Source: Siphonodentalium dalli (Eukaryota; Mollusca; Scaphopoda; Gadilida; Siphonodentaliidae). Taken from it: a DNA stretch of 64,000 nt. Where the stretch lies: positions 115,405,319-115,469,318 of the forward strand of contig CP136066.1 in assembly GCA_032622095.1 (NCBI GenBank), written 5' to 3'. The notes below the pieces were generated by a model. The model was not told the DNA's origin. It did not search any database and worked only from the letters and a program-made list of their open reading frames with translations. Positions 49,765-60,394 of the stretch are shown here, piece by piece. The position numbers and the translations under genes are program-made. How positions within the stretch are numbered: the stretch's first letter is position 1; the number at the start of each line of letters is the position of its first letter.

Positions 49765-50640
49765 TCTAATATATTTTTTGGGACTTCTGTCTGTCTGTTT
49801 GTTTGTTTGTTTGTTTGTTAGCAAATTTTATACCTGGGGGTACTTTTGTCCGGGGAGTGTTTTGGACGGGTCAAATCGTGACACCGACCTGATATTGACC
49901 TTCAAAATGGTAAATTCAAGGTCAAATTGCGCCTTTCGACGGATTTCGACGAAATTTGATACCTAGGGGTATTTTTGTCCGGGGAGTGTTTTGGACGGGT
50001 CAAATCGTGACCCGACCTGACCTTGACCTTCAAAATGGTCAATTCAAGGTCAAATCGCGTCTTTCGACGGATGAAAGCAGAGGGGAAACAGCCCGGACGA
50101 AGTCGGGTCACCCTGCTAGTATAATTTATAATACTAGCTGATGGGCCCGACTTCGTCCGGTCTGTTTCCCCTCTGCTTTCCGGCGAAAGACGCGATTTGA
50201 CCTTGAATTGACCATTTTAAGGTCATGGTCAGGTCGGGGTCACGATTTGACCCGTCCAAAACACTCACCGAACAAAAGTACCCGACAAAAGTACCCGTCG
50301 AAATCCGTACGTCGAAAGGCACGATTTGACCTTGAATTGACCATTTTGAAGGTCAAGGTCAGGTCGGGGTCACTATTAGACCCGTCCAAAACACTCCCCG
50401 ACAAAATTATCCCAACGTATCAAATTTCGTCGAATCCGCCAGTTTTATCCGATTTGACCTTGAATTTACCATTTTGAAGGTCAAGGTCAGGTCGGGGTCA
50501 TGATTTGAGCCGTCCAAAACACTACCCGGACAAAATTACCCCTAGTATAAAATTTCGTCGAAATTCTTCCGGCAGTTTTCCCGGCCATAGCTAACAGACA
50601 GACAGACAGACAAACAGACAGAAGTCCCAAAATATATATT
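49765..50640. repeat. Two family E repeats arranged head to head
   Basis: The minus-strand copy (about 49765-50120) has GTCTGTCTG / GTTTGTTTG tails, and two monomers reading GTCAAATCGTGAC and ACCTTGACCTTCAAAATGG. The plus-strand copy (about 50130-50640) has three to four monomers, with CAGACAGACAGACA and AATATATATTAG at its end. The heads meet at TGCTAGTATAATTTATAAT / ACTAGCTGATGGGCCCGAC. It forms a large imperfect inverted repeat. Small frames on both strands are repeat translations. Confidence 0.75.
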
Positions 50641-51525
50641 AGTTAAAATCAAATCCAAATGATTAGACACCAATTTTGTAGATGCGACAAAAAGATCTCA
50701 AAACTGACAATGACCATGATTTTAGCGCGACGCTCACTTCACAGATTGTCTACTCAAACTCAAACAAACCTTTAACAATGTTGTTTAAATATCTTTAAAA
50801 TTACCAATAGCAATACCTGAAAGTTTGAGTTGGATATTAATAATTTCGGCATTTCCATTTCTAAAAAAAATTCACTTCACTATACTGCCCAACCATACAT
50901 CTAGCAGAAAGCGTCTAGCTGTTTACAGGTGTACAGCAATATCATATTCCAGTTTAGCGAGACCTAAAGGGAAAACTATTAACAAGTAAAGGAGACACAT
51001 GAATATATGCGTATCTTCGCCGGCGATGTGTAAACACTCTGCGGTAACTTTCGCCGGTTAACGGGTTCGCCGCTTAGATAGCTCACCGGCTATGTGTAAA
51101 CGTCACCTTACTCTGCTGATGTCACACAGACATGCAGGACCACACATGGTGAATCATTGCCACAAGTGGAATTCTGCAGTACTACTATGTTATATTTGAT
51201 GGGAATCTGTTTTGTGGTTTGTCCGGTTTCCAAAGTGTGCACACATTCATATATATATATATTTGGTTATCTAACATGTATCGATGAGGGAGATACACCA
51301 AATTAAAGGTGCGAATATGGTCTAAAGAAATCGGTATGTGGCATTATCTTCTGCACATGGGATTTTGATTAATTTTACTCACGACAGTGTTGTCGCGACA
51401 GGGGCCTGTGTAAAATGTCGCTTTGATAACCTTTGGGAAAAGCGTTGCATCTCAGGTTGTCTTGTGCCGATTGGCCTGAAATTTTGCGTGTCGTATTCTA
51501 AGATGTGCCTCAGGAAATATCTCCC
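50641..51525. other. Unassigned stretch
   Basis: No gene or repeat family is recognised. Confidence 0.35.
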
Positions 51526-51680
51526 CTCTCACCCTCTCCTCACCCTCACTCTCAAAACTCTCTCTCTCCCTCTCTGTCTCTCTCTCTCTGCATCTCTCTC
51601 TCGCTATCGCTCTCGCTATCTCTTTCCCCCTCTCTCTCTCTATCTCTCTCTCGCTCTCTCTCTATCTCTCTCTCGCTCTC

Positions 51681-51770
<90 letters not shown>
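51526..51770. repeat. (CT)n and (CA)n microsatellite
   Basis: An interrupted (CT)n with CTATCTCTCTCTCGCTCTC variants becomes pure (CT)n at about 51678-51748, then (CA)n to 51769. Open frames of 100 and 151 codons across it are low-complexity artefacts. Confidence 0.95.
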
Positions 51771-51771
<1 letters not shown>

Positions 51772-51829
51772 CAAACACTTGTCTTTTATATAAATACATT
51801 GTGTTGAAATATTTGGAAAATATTAACCC

Positions 51830-52484
51830 TCTTCCAACCGACCATACATATATAGTCTGTTTTGATAAACAGTTTATGATGACAAACCCCTGACCTGTAT
51901 ATTGTCATTTGGTTGATTTGCTTAACAATACTTTTCCCCTGTCCACTCATTCCGTATATAGACACATGCTAGCCCATGTGATCATAAAACCCAATTATTG
52001 TCATTATTCCAATCCAGATTAATATTTCACACAAGTGGATATATATAGTGGCTTTATGCCATGTAATGTACGTCTTATTCCATACATAGTCTGATTTGAT
52101 TACTAACATATTTGTCATCCGAAGGTGTTTATATTTCATGGCAAACCCAGTTTATGATGACAAACCCCTGACCTGTATATTGTCATTTGGTTGATTTGCT
52201 TAACAATACTTTTCCCCTGTCCACTCATTCCGTATATAGACACATGCTAGCCCATGTGATCATAAAACCCAATTATTGTCATTATTCCAATCCAGATTAA
52301 TATTTCACACAAGTGGATATATATAGTGGCTTTATGCCATGTAATGTACGTCTTATTCCAATTATTTTCACTGTTTGTGAACATTTATATATTCTGTTAT
52401 AGATTGATGATTTAAACTGTTGTACAGTTGGTATGGTTGCAGATATAGGTTAAGCATCCGACGGTCGTGGTCGGCCTCTCGTTA
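51830..52484 (+). mobile_element. Family C fragment with internal duplication and terminal hairpin
   Basis: C-type monomer phrases (GATGACAAACCCCTGACCTG) lead to the terminal module. That module is a diverged GGTTAAGCATCCGACGGTCG, then TGGTCGGCCTCTCGTTA, at about 52447-52484. The head and microsatellite are missing. Confidence 0.6.
51871..52360 (+). repeat. 212-bp sequence duplicated exactly
   Basis: 51871-52082 and 52149-52360 read identically in my comparison (both start AGTTTATGATGACAAACC and end CGTCTTATTCCA). The offset is 278 bp, with 66 bp between copies. Confidence 0.9.
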
Positions 52485-52729
52485 AATATTTTGTATAGGG
52501 GGGTGGGTAACAACAAACGTTGACACGGAGACTGCTAACACACTTGTTCCTGTGTACGTGAGAGGCCTCTGGTTGCATGATCAGAGTGGGTCGATTGTGT
52601 TTTCAGACATATATGAATTATCATTCTGTTACTATGAATATGGGTTAATAACAGCATGTATGAAATCCATTCTCCGAATGCATGCTGCAGCGGGCATTAA
52701 TCAGCGCTTACGCGTGTATATGTTTAGAA

Positions 52730-52730
<1 letters not shown>

Positions 52731-52771
<41 letters not shown>

Positions 52772-52883
52772 AATATGAAGAGTAACACCTTTTAAGACCT
52801 ATTTTATGTATTTAATAGGTCTTAAAAGGTGTTACTCTTCATATTTATTAATTATCAGCAGACCTATACGGCTAAGAAGAAAT

Positions 52884-52928
<45 letters not shown>

Positions 52929-52930
52929 TT
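52731..52930. repeat. (TA)n, perfect 37-bp-arm hairpin, then (TA)n(TG)n
   Basis: (TA)n lies at about 52731-52767. Exact inverted arms 52767-52803 and 52814-52850 (GAAGAGTAACACCTTTTAAG and complement) flank a 10-base loop. After a 30-bp gap, (TA)n(TG)n runs at about 52884-52927. Confidence 0.9.
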
Positions 52931-54186
52931 CGAGTTTTGTTCTGTGTTTGGAACATTCACCCGCTCGGGTCCTGGATGCTTCTCAGAATGGTCCAGCCGT
53001 TCGTGATGCACAATGAACCACTGATCAGAGCATTGATGATTTAGTGACGGGAGGCATTGTCTTGAACACAACGACGACACGGAAATCCAATCTGACCCCC
53101 ACGTAGATCGGAAATGAGATCAATGCGAGTGATATTGTTGGATTTGTCGCCGTGACATTCCATTCCGTCCCGAGAATGTCCGCCGACATATGATTGACGA
53201 ACCCGATTCTTCCGTCGATCTAGCTCAGTTCATATGGCGAAATGCGTTGCTTGCATGAAGTCAATTCACTTGCAGTTTACATTGATTGAATTGGTAGCTC
53301 TCAGCTGGAGAAAAACATGCTGTCGCATCCTCGTGCGTGAATCGACTGGAATTAACCTAAGACACTTTTTGAATTTACGCAACTTTATAAGTAGTCCAAG
53401 TCTGCTCGTGCTAAAATCAGCTAAGATATTGGGATAGCGAAATGCTAGTTTTAGTACGAGAACGTCCCGTTACCATATGTATGGCATGAGTTAAGCCCAG
53501 GGTTGGTGGCTGGAATTGTAGTCTATATTACTCGATTTTACCTTACAAATCAATACCTGATGCTATGTATGTATCGGAAAGAGTGACATCGTGTGGTCGT
53601 AATGGTATATAATAATCTAACTTTCATGTTAAATTACACATAGAATATTCCGGTTTATTAGGACTAACATCGGTTTGTTTACGTTTGTTGCCGAAGTGTC
53701 CGTAATTAATTGTACTCGGCTAAGTTCGGCTTCTTTGTCTCAATCGAATGTGCGGTAAATTACCTTAATATCGACTTAAATTACCCTAGTAGAATAATTA
53801 CTCTAGTAGAACCACCACAAACACAACGTACCGGTACTTACAACCCGGTATAATACCTTGGTGAAATGGGTCAATTTCACTTAATTGAGAGTAAAAATAC
53901 ATCGGTGGGTCTACATCGTGAAGATTCACCAGACAAATTTTACCAGTAGCACCCTGTTAAAATTACATCATTTTTCCAGAGTAAATGCCAGAGTGTTTTC
54001 ACGTGGATTACCAGTTTTTTTTTTATAAGAGGAGGCCACAGAACTGGCTTATGCGCGCTCCCAGTAAGTACTCAAGTTCCTAAAATTAACGTCTTCCCTG
54101 CAATCATCCAGCTGAATAATTTCATATTTGTTGTGACGTTTCTTTGATGATTGGGATTCAGATTCAAATGAGGTCAACATGGTGCT
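52931..54186. other. Unassigned stretch with an open minus-strand frame
   Basis: Minus-strand frames at about 53215-53040 stay open for some 60 codons in two registers (for example ITRIDLISDLRGGQIGF), and base composition is less AT-rich there. I cannot match them to a family or find splice sites that would make an exon. Confidence 0.25.
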
Positions 54187-54489
54187 GAAGGGGTCACTCT
54201 CACAAACATGTGCTGAAGGGTTCAAGGTTTTGGAATTGTTCTGAAGGGTACACGGGTTTTGAAATCTCGTTCTAAATGACGTTTAGTATTCGTGGCTGTC
54301 ATGATTTTCTTTATGTTCCAATGTAAATTAAAATGAACTGAAAACAAACTGCCGATGGGTGCCAGACTTTCAGGAACATAGTTGAAGTAACTAGAGCTGA
54401 TCACAAACCCTGTGTACCCTTTGAGCAGCACATTTTCATAACCTGTGTACCCTTTGAAACAGGACTTTTTTGGTGAGAGTGACCCCTTA
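54187..54489. mobile_element. MITE, family M3
   Basis: The inverted ends are GAAGGGGTCACTCTCAC and GGTGAGAGTGACCCCTTA. Internal GAAGGGTACACGGGTTTTG and CCTGTGTACCCTTTGA are also inverted. It is about 300 bp and non-coding. Confidence 0.7.
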
Positions 54490-54976
54490 ATTCGGCCAAA
54501 ATGGAGTCTTAATTTTAATCCCGTTCTTTACCCTATAAAGTATTTCAAAATTATAAATTGTTCAAGTTATAATGGAAATGATGTCAGCTGTTAATTTCCA
54601 AGTTTTGAACGCAAATACATGGTCATATTCTGGTGAAAAGTTAGATTTTTAAATCTCACATGTAGGCATACAATTAAGGGTTTACCGGTATACCTCAACA
54701 TTCGCCTAAAGTTTGTTAATGAAATGTATACTGTACCAGGTGATGACATCTTGTGATGTATTGACGACAGCTGGCGGATAATAATTCTCTCACGGCAACA
54801 AATCGGAACGTTCATAACGCTACATAGTTAATGTAACAAGGTTGTTAAATAAATGCGTACCGGGTACGCTATCACCGAGACTGAGAAGGCGTCCATCGTT
54901 CAGTTATGCACTCCACTCTGTAAGACCTAATTTATGTTCTTCAAGTTCACGCGGAACTGAATTGAACCACCGTTAC
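54490..54976. other. Unassigned stretch
   Basis: No gene or repeat is recognised. Confidence 0.35.
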
Positions 54977-55435
54977 GCTAATGGGGTCGTTGTCGTAATG
55001 TTTTATACACAGATGCACACCGTGTGCATTTATGTATGCATTTATGTATACATAAATGCACACCAGTCTCGCGTAGTGTCACGTGACAGGGGCCATTGTC
55101 GTAGTGTTTTCTACGTAAATGCACACGTTATGATACTTTTTGTAAGATTTTTCTTCCGTTCATCGACCAAACAAGCATGCAGTTCTTTCCGCCCCTGTTT
55201 AATACTAAGGAAAATATGCGATCGATGACCAATTTATTGCAGTTTCGTCATTATGATAAAAGAATGCCTTTATCAGAACATCGGGGAAAAAAATAGTTAT
55301 GAATTGAAGCAGACGGCAATCATTTACGGTAACGTTTCAATCTCGCGCCGACTGAGACTGGTGTGCATTTATGTATACATAAATGCACACGGTGTGCATT
55401 TATGTATAAAACGTTACGACAACGACCCCATTAGC
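54977..55435. mobile_element. Palindromic TIR element, family M4
   Basis: The ends GCTAATGGGGTCGTTGTCGT and ACGACAACGACCCCATTAGC are inverted. Each arm contains GTGCATTTATGTATACATAA hairpins, and ACCAGTCTCGCG / TCTCGCGCCGACTGAGACT follows. The unique core is about 280 bp. Its right end abuts the perfect hairpin starting at 55436. Confidence 0.75.
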
Positions 55436-55580
55436 CACAGTTACTGGACATAAAGTCCCAAAAATAAGGTTTTAATCGAGTTTAGAAATCGGTATCCTTA
55501 TATAACGAAGTCATATAAGGATACCGATTTCTAAACTCGATTAAAACCTTATTTTTGGGACTTTATGTCCAGTAACTGTG
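55436..55580. repeat. Perfect 145-bp hairpin (68-bp arms)
   Basis: 55436-55503 and 55513-55580 are exact reverse complements with a 9-base loop (AACGAAGTC). It starts CACAGTTACTGGACATAAAG. No mismatch was found. Confidence 0.93.
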
Positions 55581-55636
55581 ATTGAACTGAACTGAAGTGA
55601 TTTTTTGTGCAGGTAGGTGCAGAGACGTGGCGACAG

Positions 55637-55668
55637 GGGGGGGGGGGGTTTGGGGGGGGGGGGGGGTC
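55637..55668 (+). repeat. G-rich tract
   Basis: Two G-runs of 11 or more bases are separated by TTT. They have quadruplex-forming potential. Such tracts are also assembly-error prone. Confidence 0.85.
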
Positions 55669-55827
55669 TCACCCCCTCCAACTTTGGTCAAAATTTTCAA
55701 CAGTTGGAAATTTCATACCTGCCAAAACATTAGTTGGAAATTTCACACCAACAATAGGTTGATGATGTTCTTGTAGTTTGATTTTCAAACAATTTATTGG
55801 GGTAATTAATTGTTTTTGGCGGTTCTA

Positions 55828-55912
55828 CTAAACGCAGCAAGTCCCTGGATATGCAGCAAGTCCCCGGTAAACGCAGCAAGTCCCTGGTAAATGCAGCAAG
55901 TCCCTCTCGCCC
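55828..55912 (-). repeat. ~20-bp minisatellite, four units
   Basis: Four units of ACGCAGCAAGTCCCTGGTAA type. They directly follow the 3' limit of the minus-strand retrotransposon coding sequence. Confidence 0.8.
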
Positions 55913-55934
55913 AGGGTGGATTACGGCGGATTCG

Positions 55935-58857
55935 GTAATTGCAGATGGCAAGAAAGAATCCATATAATAGTCATAATTAATATTCGAGGGTAGTCTTATA
56001 TGTTCAAATCTGAAGTTATATCTGGAATTATTTGCCTGAATTGGTCGTACATAATTTCTTAAAATTGATGGAGCAGTTCCACGTATCATTTAAAAAAATT
56101 GGCATAGCTTGTGTTTTCTACGACGTGAAGAGAGGAGTTCCCAGCCAGTTTCTGACAAAAGGCATGCATAAAACTCGTACTGATGGTTGCACCTGTTACT
56201 ATTCGGGCCATTTCGTACTGTACCTTTTCAATATCGTCACTAAGATAATCAGGGCAGTTATCACACACAGGGGAGGCATATTCCAGTTATGGTCGGATAA
56301 ATGTGTAATGTATTTTTTCAAGCGTTACTCTGCATAGCCTGTATCTATATTTACGCACTAAATTCACTGGACCCCATGCTTTATCAAGCATAGATCTGAT
56401 ATGGATACCCCATGAACCCATGTTTAATATCGAAAGTAAGTCCCAGATGTTTATGGCTTTCAACCTCGACAATTGTCGCGGCTCCCATTGTCAGATGGGG
56501 GTGGTATACTAATGTTTCTTTCCTGGAGATTAAAAGAGCTTCCGTCTTCAGGGGATTGAATTTTACAAGCCATGCTGATGCCCAACACATGATAGTTTCG
56601 AGGTCATCATTGATTAGTTTTGCGGCCATAGTAGGCTCTTCAATTGTGAGAAATAGAGAGGTGTCATCAGCAAATAGTCGAATGTTACACCGTATGTTTT
56701 CGGTTATATCATTAATATATATTAAAAACAGAAGTGGACCTAATACTGAACCTTGTGGGACATCTGCTGTTACATCTTGTAATTCCGAGTGTGTGCCGTC
56801 TATGACAACCTGTTGTTGCCTACATTCAAGATACGATTTCATTAAGTTATACAAGTTTCCACGTAAGGCACGTATACCCATTTTTGTTAGTTTGTTCAAG
56901 AGGCCACGGTGCCAGACTTTATCGAACGCTTTACTTATGTCGCAGAATATACACCGGACCTCTTTTCCGTCGTCTAGTGATCGACATACATTGTCATATA
57001 TTCCGGTAAGTTGGAAAACTGTTGAATCATTGCGCATGAAACCAGCTTGGTAAAATGATAGGAGTTTGTTTTCATTAAGAAATTCCCATAGATATTTATA
57101 AATACATTTTTCATAGACCTTTGAGACGCAGCTTAGTAGGGAGATTGGTCGGTAATTTGATATAATACTGGGATCGCCGCTCTTGAAAATAGGTGTAACA
57201 TGGGAGCGCTTCCACTGGGGTGGGTAGTAGCTGTTTTTGGTAAATATTCTAAAATAGAATTCAAGAGGTTCACAGAGCGAGGAGGCACAACTTTTCAAAA
57301 CTCTCGGACTTATTCCGTCGGGTCCACTTGACTTAGATATTTTTAGACTTTATAACGCTTTGTAAATGTCAGGGGTTGTGATTTTTATATCGCTTAATGT
57401 GGATATGGAGTTATCCGGATCGAGCACTGGTAGGCGTTTCCCGACGTCATCAACTGATGTAATATTACAAAAATACGAATTGAAAGCACTTGCTTTTTCA
57501 GTTGGTGAGATCAGGAAGTCGCCATTTATGTTCAAAGGGGGTATTGATCGATCACTGGTTGCAAATATATTTTTTGGAGAGTTTTCCACCAAGAGGACTG
57601 GTCATTTGATGGGCTATTCAATGTATTTTCGTTCTTGGTGTCGTAATCACGTTTGCTTTTTCTAATAGCCGATGTAGATTCATTACGCTTAGATCGAAAG
57701 TTTGCCCATGTTTGTGGTGTGTTTTGCTTTTTAGCTATCCTATGTAATCGATTTCGTTGCCTCATCAGTTTCCACACGTTACAGTCGTAAGCCATTGGGG
57801 ACTACCTTTCCGGATCAGTACTATCTTATTGGGGATGTTTTCACTGCATACCTGCACAATTTTTGCAGTCAAGTTATCTGCATGTATTGATAGTTTAAAT
57901 GGTGTATTATCATCATAGTTCTAGCTCGAGCAGTCTTCGTTCATGGTATCGAAGTCAGCCAGATTATAATTCCAGACACGTCTAGTAAGGGTTATGGCCG
58001 ATTTATTTTTCAAAAGTTTTATCCGAGCAGTAACTGGACAGTGATACCTTACAGAGTTGTCGAATATGTTGCCAAGAACACAAGGGGAATCAACAAGATC
58101 AGGGTTGCTGGTCATGAGCAAGTCGAGAATAGATGAGGAGTTTTCAGTAAAATGCGTTTTATCAGCGACCAGTTGGGTCAGACCTCGTTCGCTACAAATG
58201 CCGTTTATTTTACCATTACCGTTGTGTACATAGTTTTCATTGAAATCTCCACCTATTATAACATCCAGATCGCTATCGCGGGCAAGGGAAATGTTATTAT
58301 TAATTTTCGTCCACAGGCTTGCGGGGGAGTTGGGAGGGCGATAAAATCATCCCACAAGACAACGTTTTGTGTTAATTGTAACCTCTATCCAGATACTTTC
58401 TACTTCATCACTGTCAAGATCTTCGCGTATTTTGAATGGCATAGTGTTGCGAACGTAAATACACACACCCCCTCCTGTTCTACGATCGTTCCTGTCTTTG
58501 CGGGCGGGATCGTGGTAACCAGGAAGATGGATTTCTGAATCCGGTATGGAATGATCGACCCATGATTCGGTTAATAAACATACGTCGTACTCGCCACTTG
58601 ATGTTTCGGCCGCAAGTATATCTAATTTATTTCTGATACTCTGTGTATTCAATACAAGTACCGAGTGACTGTGTTGTTCGGTTGAAGGGCCTGGGTTAGT
58701 CTCGACGTCTCCTGCTAGGACCAAGAGAGATATTGCTAAAAATACCGTTAATACTGTTAGAATTGTCACGCATGTGAAGAGGAATACAGTTGTATGTGAT
58801 ATCGCAAGTTTAGTGTTCAGTTTCGTCTTTTCATCATCATTAGAAATGTTCTAGTCT
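55935..58857 (-). pseudogene. APE-endonuclease/RT polyprotein of CR1-like retrotransposon, multiply broken
   Basis: In minus-strand order. A hydrophobic leader is followed by GDVETNPGP (58712-58686). Then the APE endonuclease: LNTQSIRNKLD, VCLLTESWVDHSIPD, GGGVCIYVRN, YRPPNSPASLW, GGDFNEN and LMTSNPDLVDS. A linker follows (RNRLHRIAKK, FRSKRNESTSAIRKSKRDY). Then the RT (57298-56384): VTPIFKSGDPSIISNYRPIS, AGFMRNDST, FCDISKAFDKVWHRGLLNKL, VPQGSVLGPLLFLIYINDI and FADDTSLFL. The C-terminal part is MIRGTAPSILRNYVRPIQ. Lesions are TGA at 58347, TAA at 57350, and frameshifts near 57.9, 57.59, 56.3 and 56.1 kb. The last catalytic endonuclease motif, normally SDH, reads VRYHCP. The 3' end is lost at a minisatellite. 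No in-frame ATG precedes the 2A motif. This is a dead element. Confidence 0.9.
58686..58712 (-). other. 2A-like ribosome-skipping motif in retrotransposon leader
   Basis: Codons read GDVETNPGP, fitting the D-V/I-E-x-N-P-G-P consensus. In known 2A peptides the ribosome fails to join the final G and P, releasing the upstream peptide. The residues before it are strongly hydrophobic (VTILTVLTVFLAISLLVLA). The endonuclease begins about 15 residues after it. Activity is inferred, not shown. Confidence 0.85.
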
Positions 58858-59174
58858 GTCATGTTATATTTGAGAGCACGGAATTGTTCCACCGGGAAGA
58901 AAATGAAAACTAACAGTGTCATTTTTAAGGCAGTTATGAGATCCACTTGGAAAGCTTGTGTCCTGGTTCCTCCCCCGTGGCCAGTCAAAAACTGCTAGTT
59001 AATTTAAGAAAACAATATTGTCATACATTTGTTCAACATTGTCATTGGAATTGTCATCAGTTTGAAATTTCCAACTCTAGGAAGACTTGAGGCTAGTCTA
59101 GATGCTAGGATTTTGCGACTTTCTTGTTCAGATTCAAAATTCAGATTGGCGGGTGGTCGATGCGAGAGATTACA
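58858..59174. other. Unassigned stretch upstream of the retrotransposon ORF
   Basis: It may include 5' untranslated sequence of the minus-strand element. No ORF1 is recognised. Confidence 0.35.
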
Positions 59175-59460
59175 TTACTATTTCTTTGGCTTCGGGGGTG
59201 AAAAAAATATGATTCGAGTCGATGAACCCACCCATCAAAGCTCAGAGTTATTATTCAAGTTGTTTATATTTGATTTTCGTATTATCCATCTTACAACAGC
59301 AATATGTCCGTTTGAGCACGTGGTCCTGGAAAAGATCTGGTCCACAAACAATAGAAACAGCAATTTTCAAACATCGATATCTAATCACTCTGAGCTTTGA
59401 TGTATGGGTTCCTCGACTCAAATCAAATATTTTTTACCCCCGAAGCCAAAGAAATAGTAA
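59175..59460. mobile_element. MITE, family M5
   Basis: The inverted ends are TTACTATTTCTTTGGCTTCG and CGAAGCCAAAGAAATAGTAA. About 70 bp of arm is shared (ACCCACCCATCAAAGCTCAG against CTGAGCTTTGATGTATGG). TTA is a possible target repeat. The 90-123 codon frames over it are artefacts. Confidence 0.8.
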
Positions 59461-59685
59461 TTTAGGAGCATCTGATCGGGTTGAGTACTTTTAAGGACTT
59501 TGCTAAACCAATTTCCCCCAAATTTGATGGAGTCAAAATAAAGGATTATTATGTTCACTTTTATTAGTAATCAGTAACCAAACCCATTTATGCAAAAATT
59601 TTAAGAGTATAATTCATGGTGGATTATGTTAGAAATACTAAATGTGAAATTTATAGAGGTTTTTAAAATCTATTATTTTTAACCC

Positions 59686-60126
59686 AAATTCAACAAACAC
59701 AAAGTCATTCATATAGATTAAAAATAGGAGAGGCCCTATGATTGGGCTTTGTGGGACACCGCAGGTAATTTCATTGAGTTCTGATATATGTCCATCATAT
59801 TAAATGCATTTTCTATGAGTAAGATAATCATTGAACCAGTTATGTGCAACCCCTCAACATCCATAGTGCTCGTATTTTTTAAGCATTATTCTATGATTTA
59901 TTGTATCAAATGCCTTAGATAAGTCGAGAAACACATCCATCGTGCGTTCATGATTGTTTAAGGAACTATTTATTTTCTCTATAAGGTCAGTCAAAGCTAG
60001 GATTGTGGAATGATTCTTCCTAAAACCATACTGGCTGCTGTATAAAATCTTGTGTTTTTCTAAGTATTTATTTAATCTATTATACATGAGATTTTCAAGT
60101 ATTTTTGAAAAGATTGGTGTAAACAA
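59686..60126 (-). pseudogene. Non-LTR reverse transcriptase fragment
   Basis: The order is [52 protein letters not shown], then HNWFNDYLTHRK, GVPQSPIIGPLLFLIYMNDF. Two in-frame stops (near 59850 and 59804) break it, and it decays before the FADD box. The sequence is AT-rich and differs from the other two RTs (DLSKAFDTI rather than DISKAF), so it is a third, older lineage. Confidence 0.85.
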
Positions 60127-60394
60127 TATTTAAATTTTCGAACAAAACATGTAATACATACAATCAATTTGACATAAATAATAATAATGTTCAAAACGGG
60201 GATTAGACAACAAGCCTAAAAGGCTTTTATCAAGTCTTTTCCTCGGAGAAGGAAGTTTACCCTTGGTATCAGACTAGATACCATATTAGTCCAGGAGATA
60301 TTGGTCGACCTCTGCACCCCCCCCAGGACTTAACTTCACCCCACTAATTTTCTTCATTAAGGTCTCCTCTAATTTTTTTTCACTTGTTAACAAG
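60127..60394 (-). other. Possible 3' UTR-like retrotransposon remnant
   Basis: The minus strand reads AAAAGCCTTTTAGGCTTGTT then CTAATCCCCGTTTTGAAC, resembling the untranslated tail of CR1/L2-type elements. It lies on the 5' side of the RT fragment, so it would belong to a different copy. This is a weak call. Confidence 0.25.

Noticed and set aside
51338-51807. Open frames of 151 and 100 codons
   Set aside because: Most of each is (CT)n/(CA)n microsatellite, and there is no domain in the unique part.
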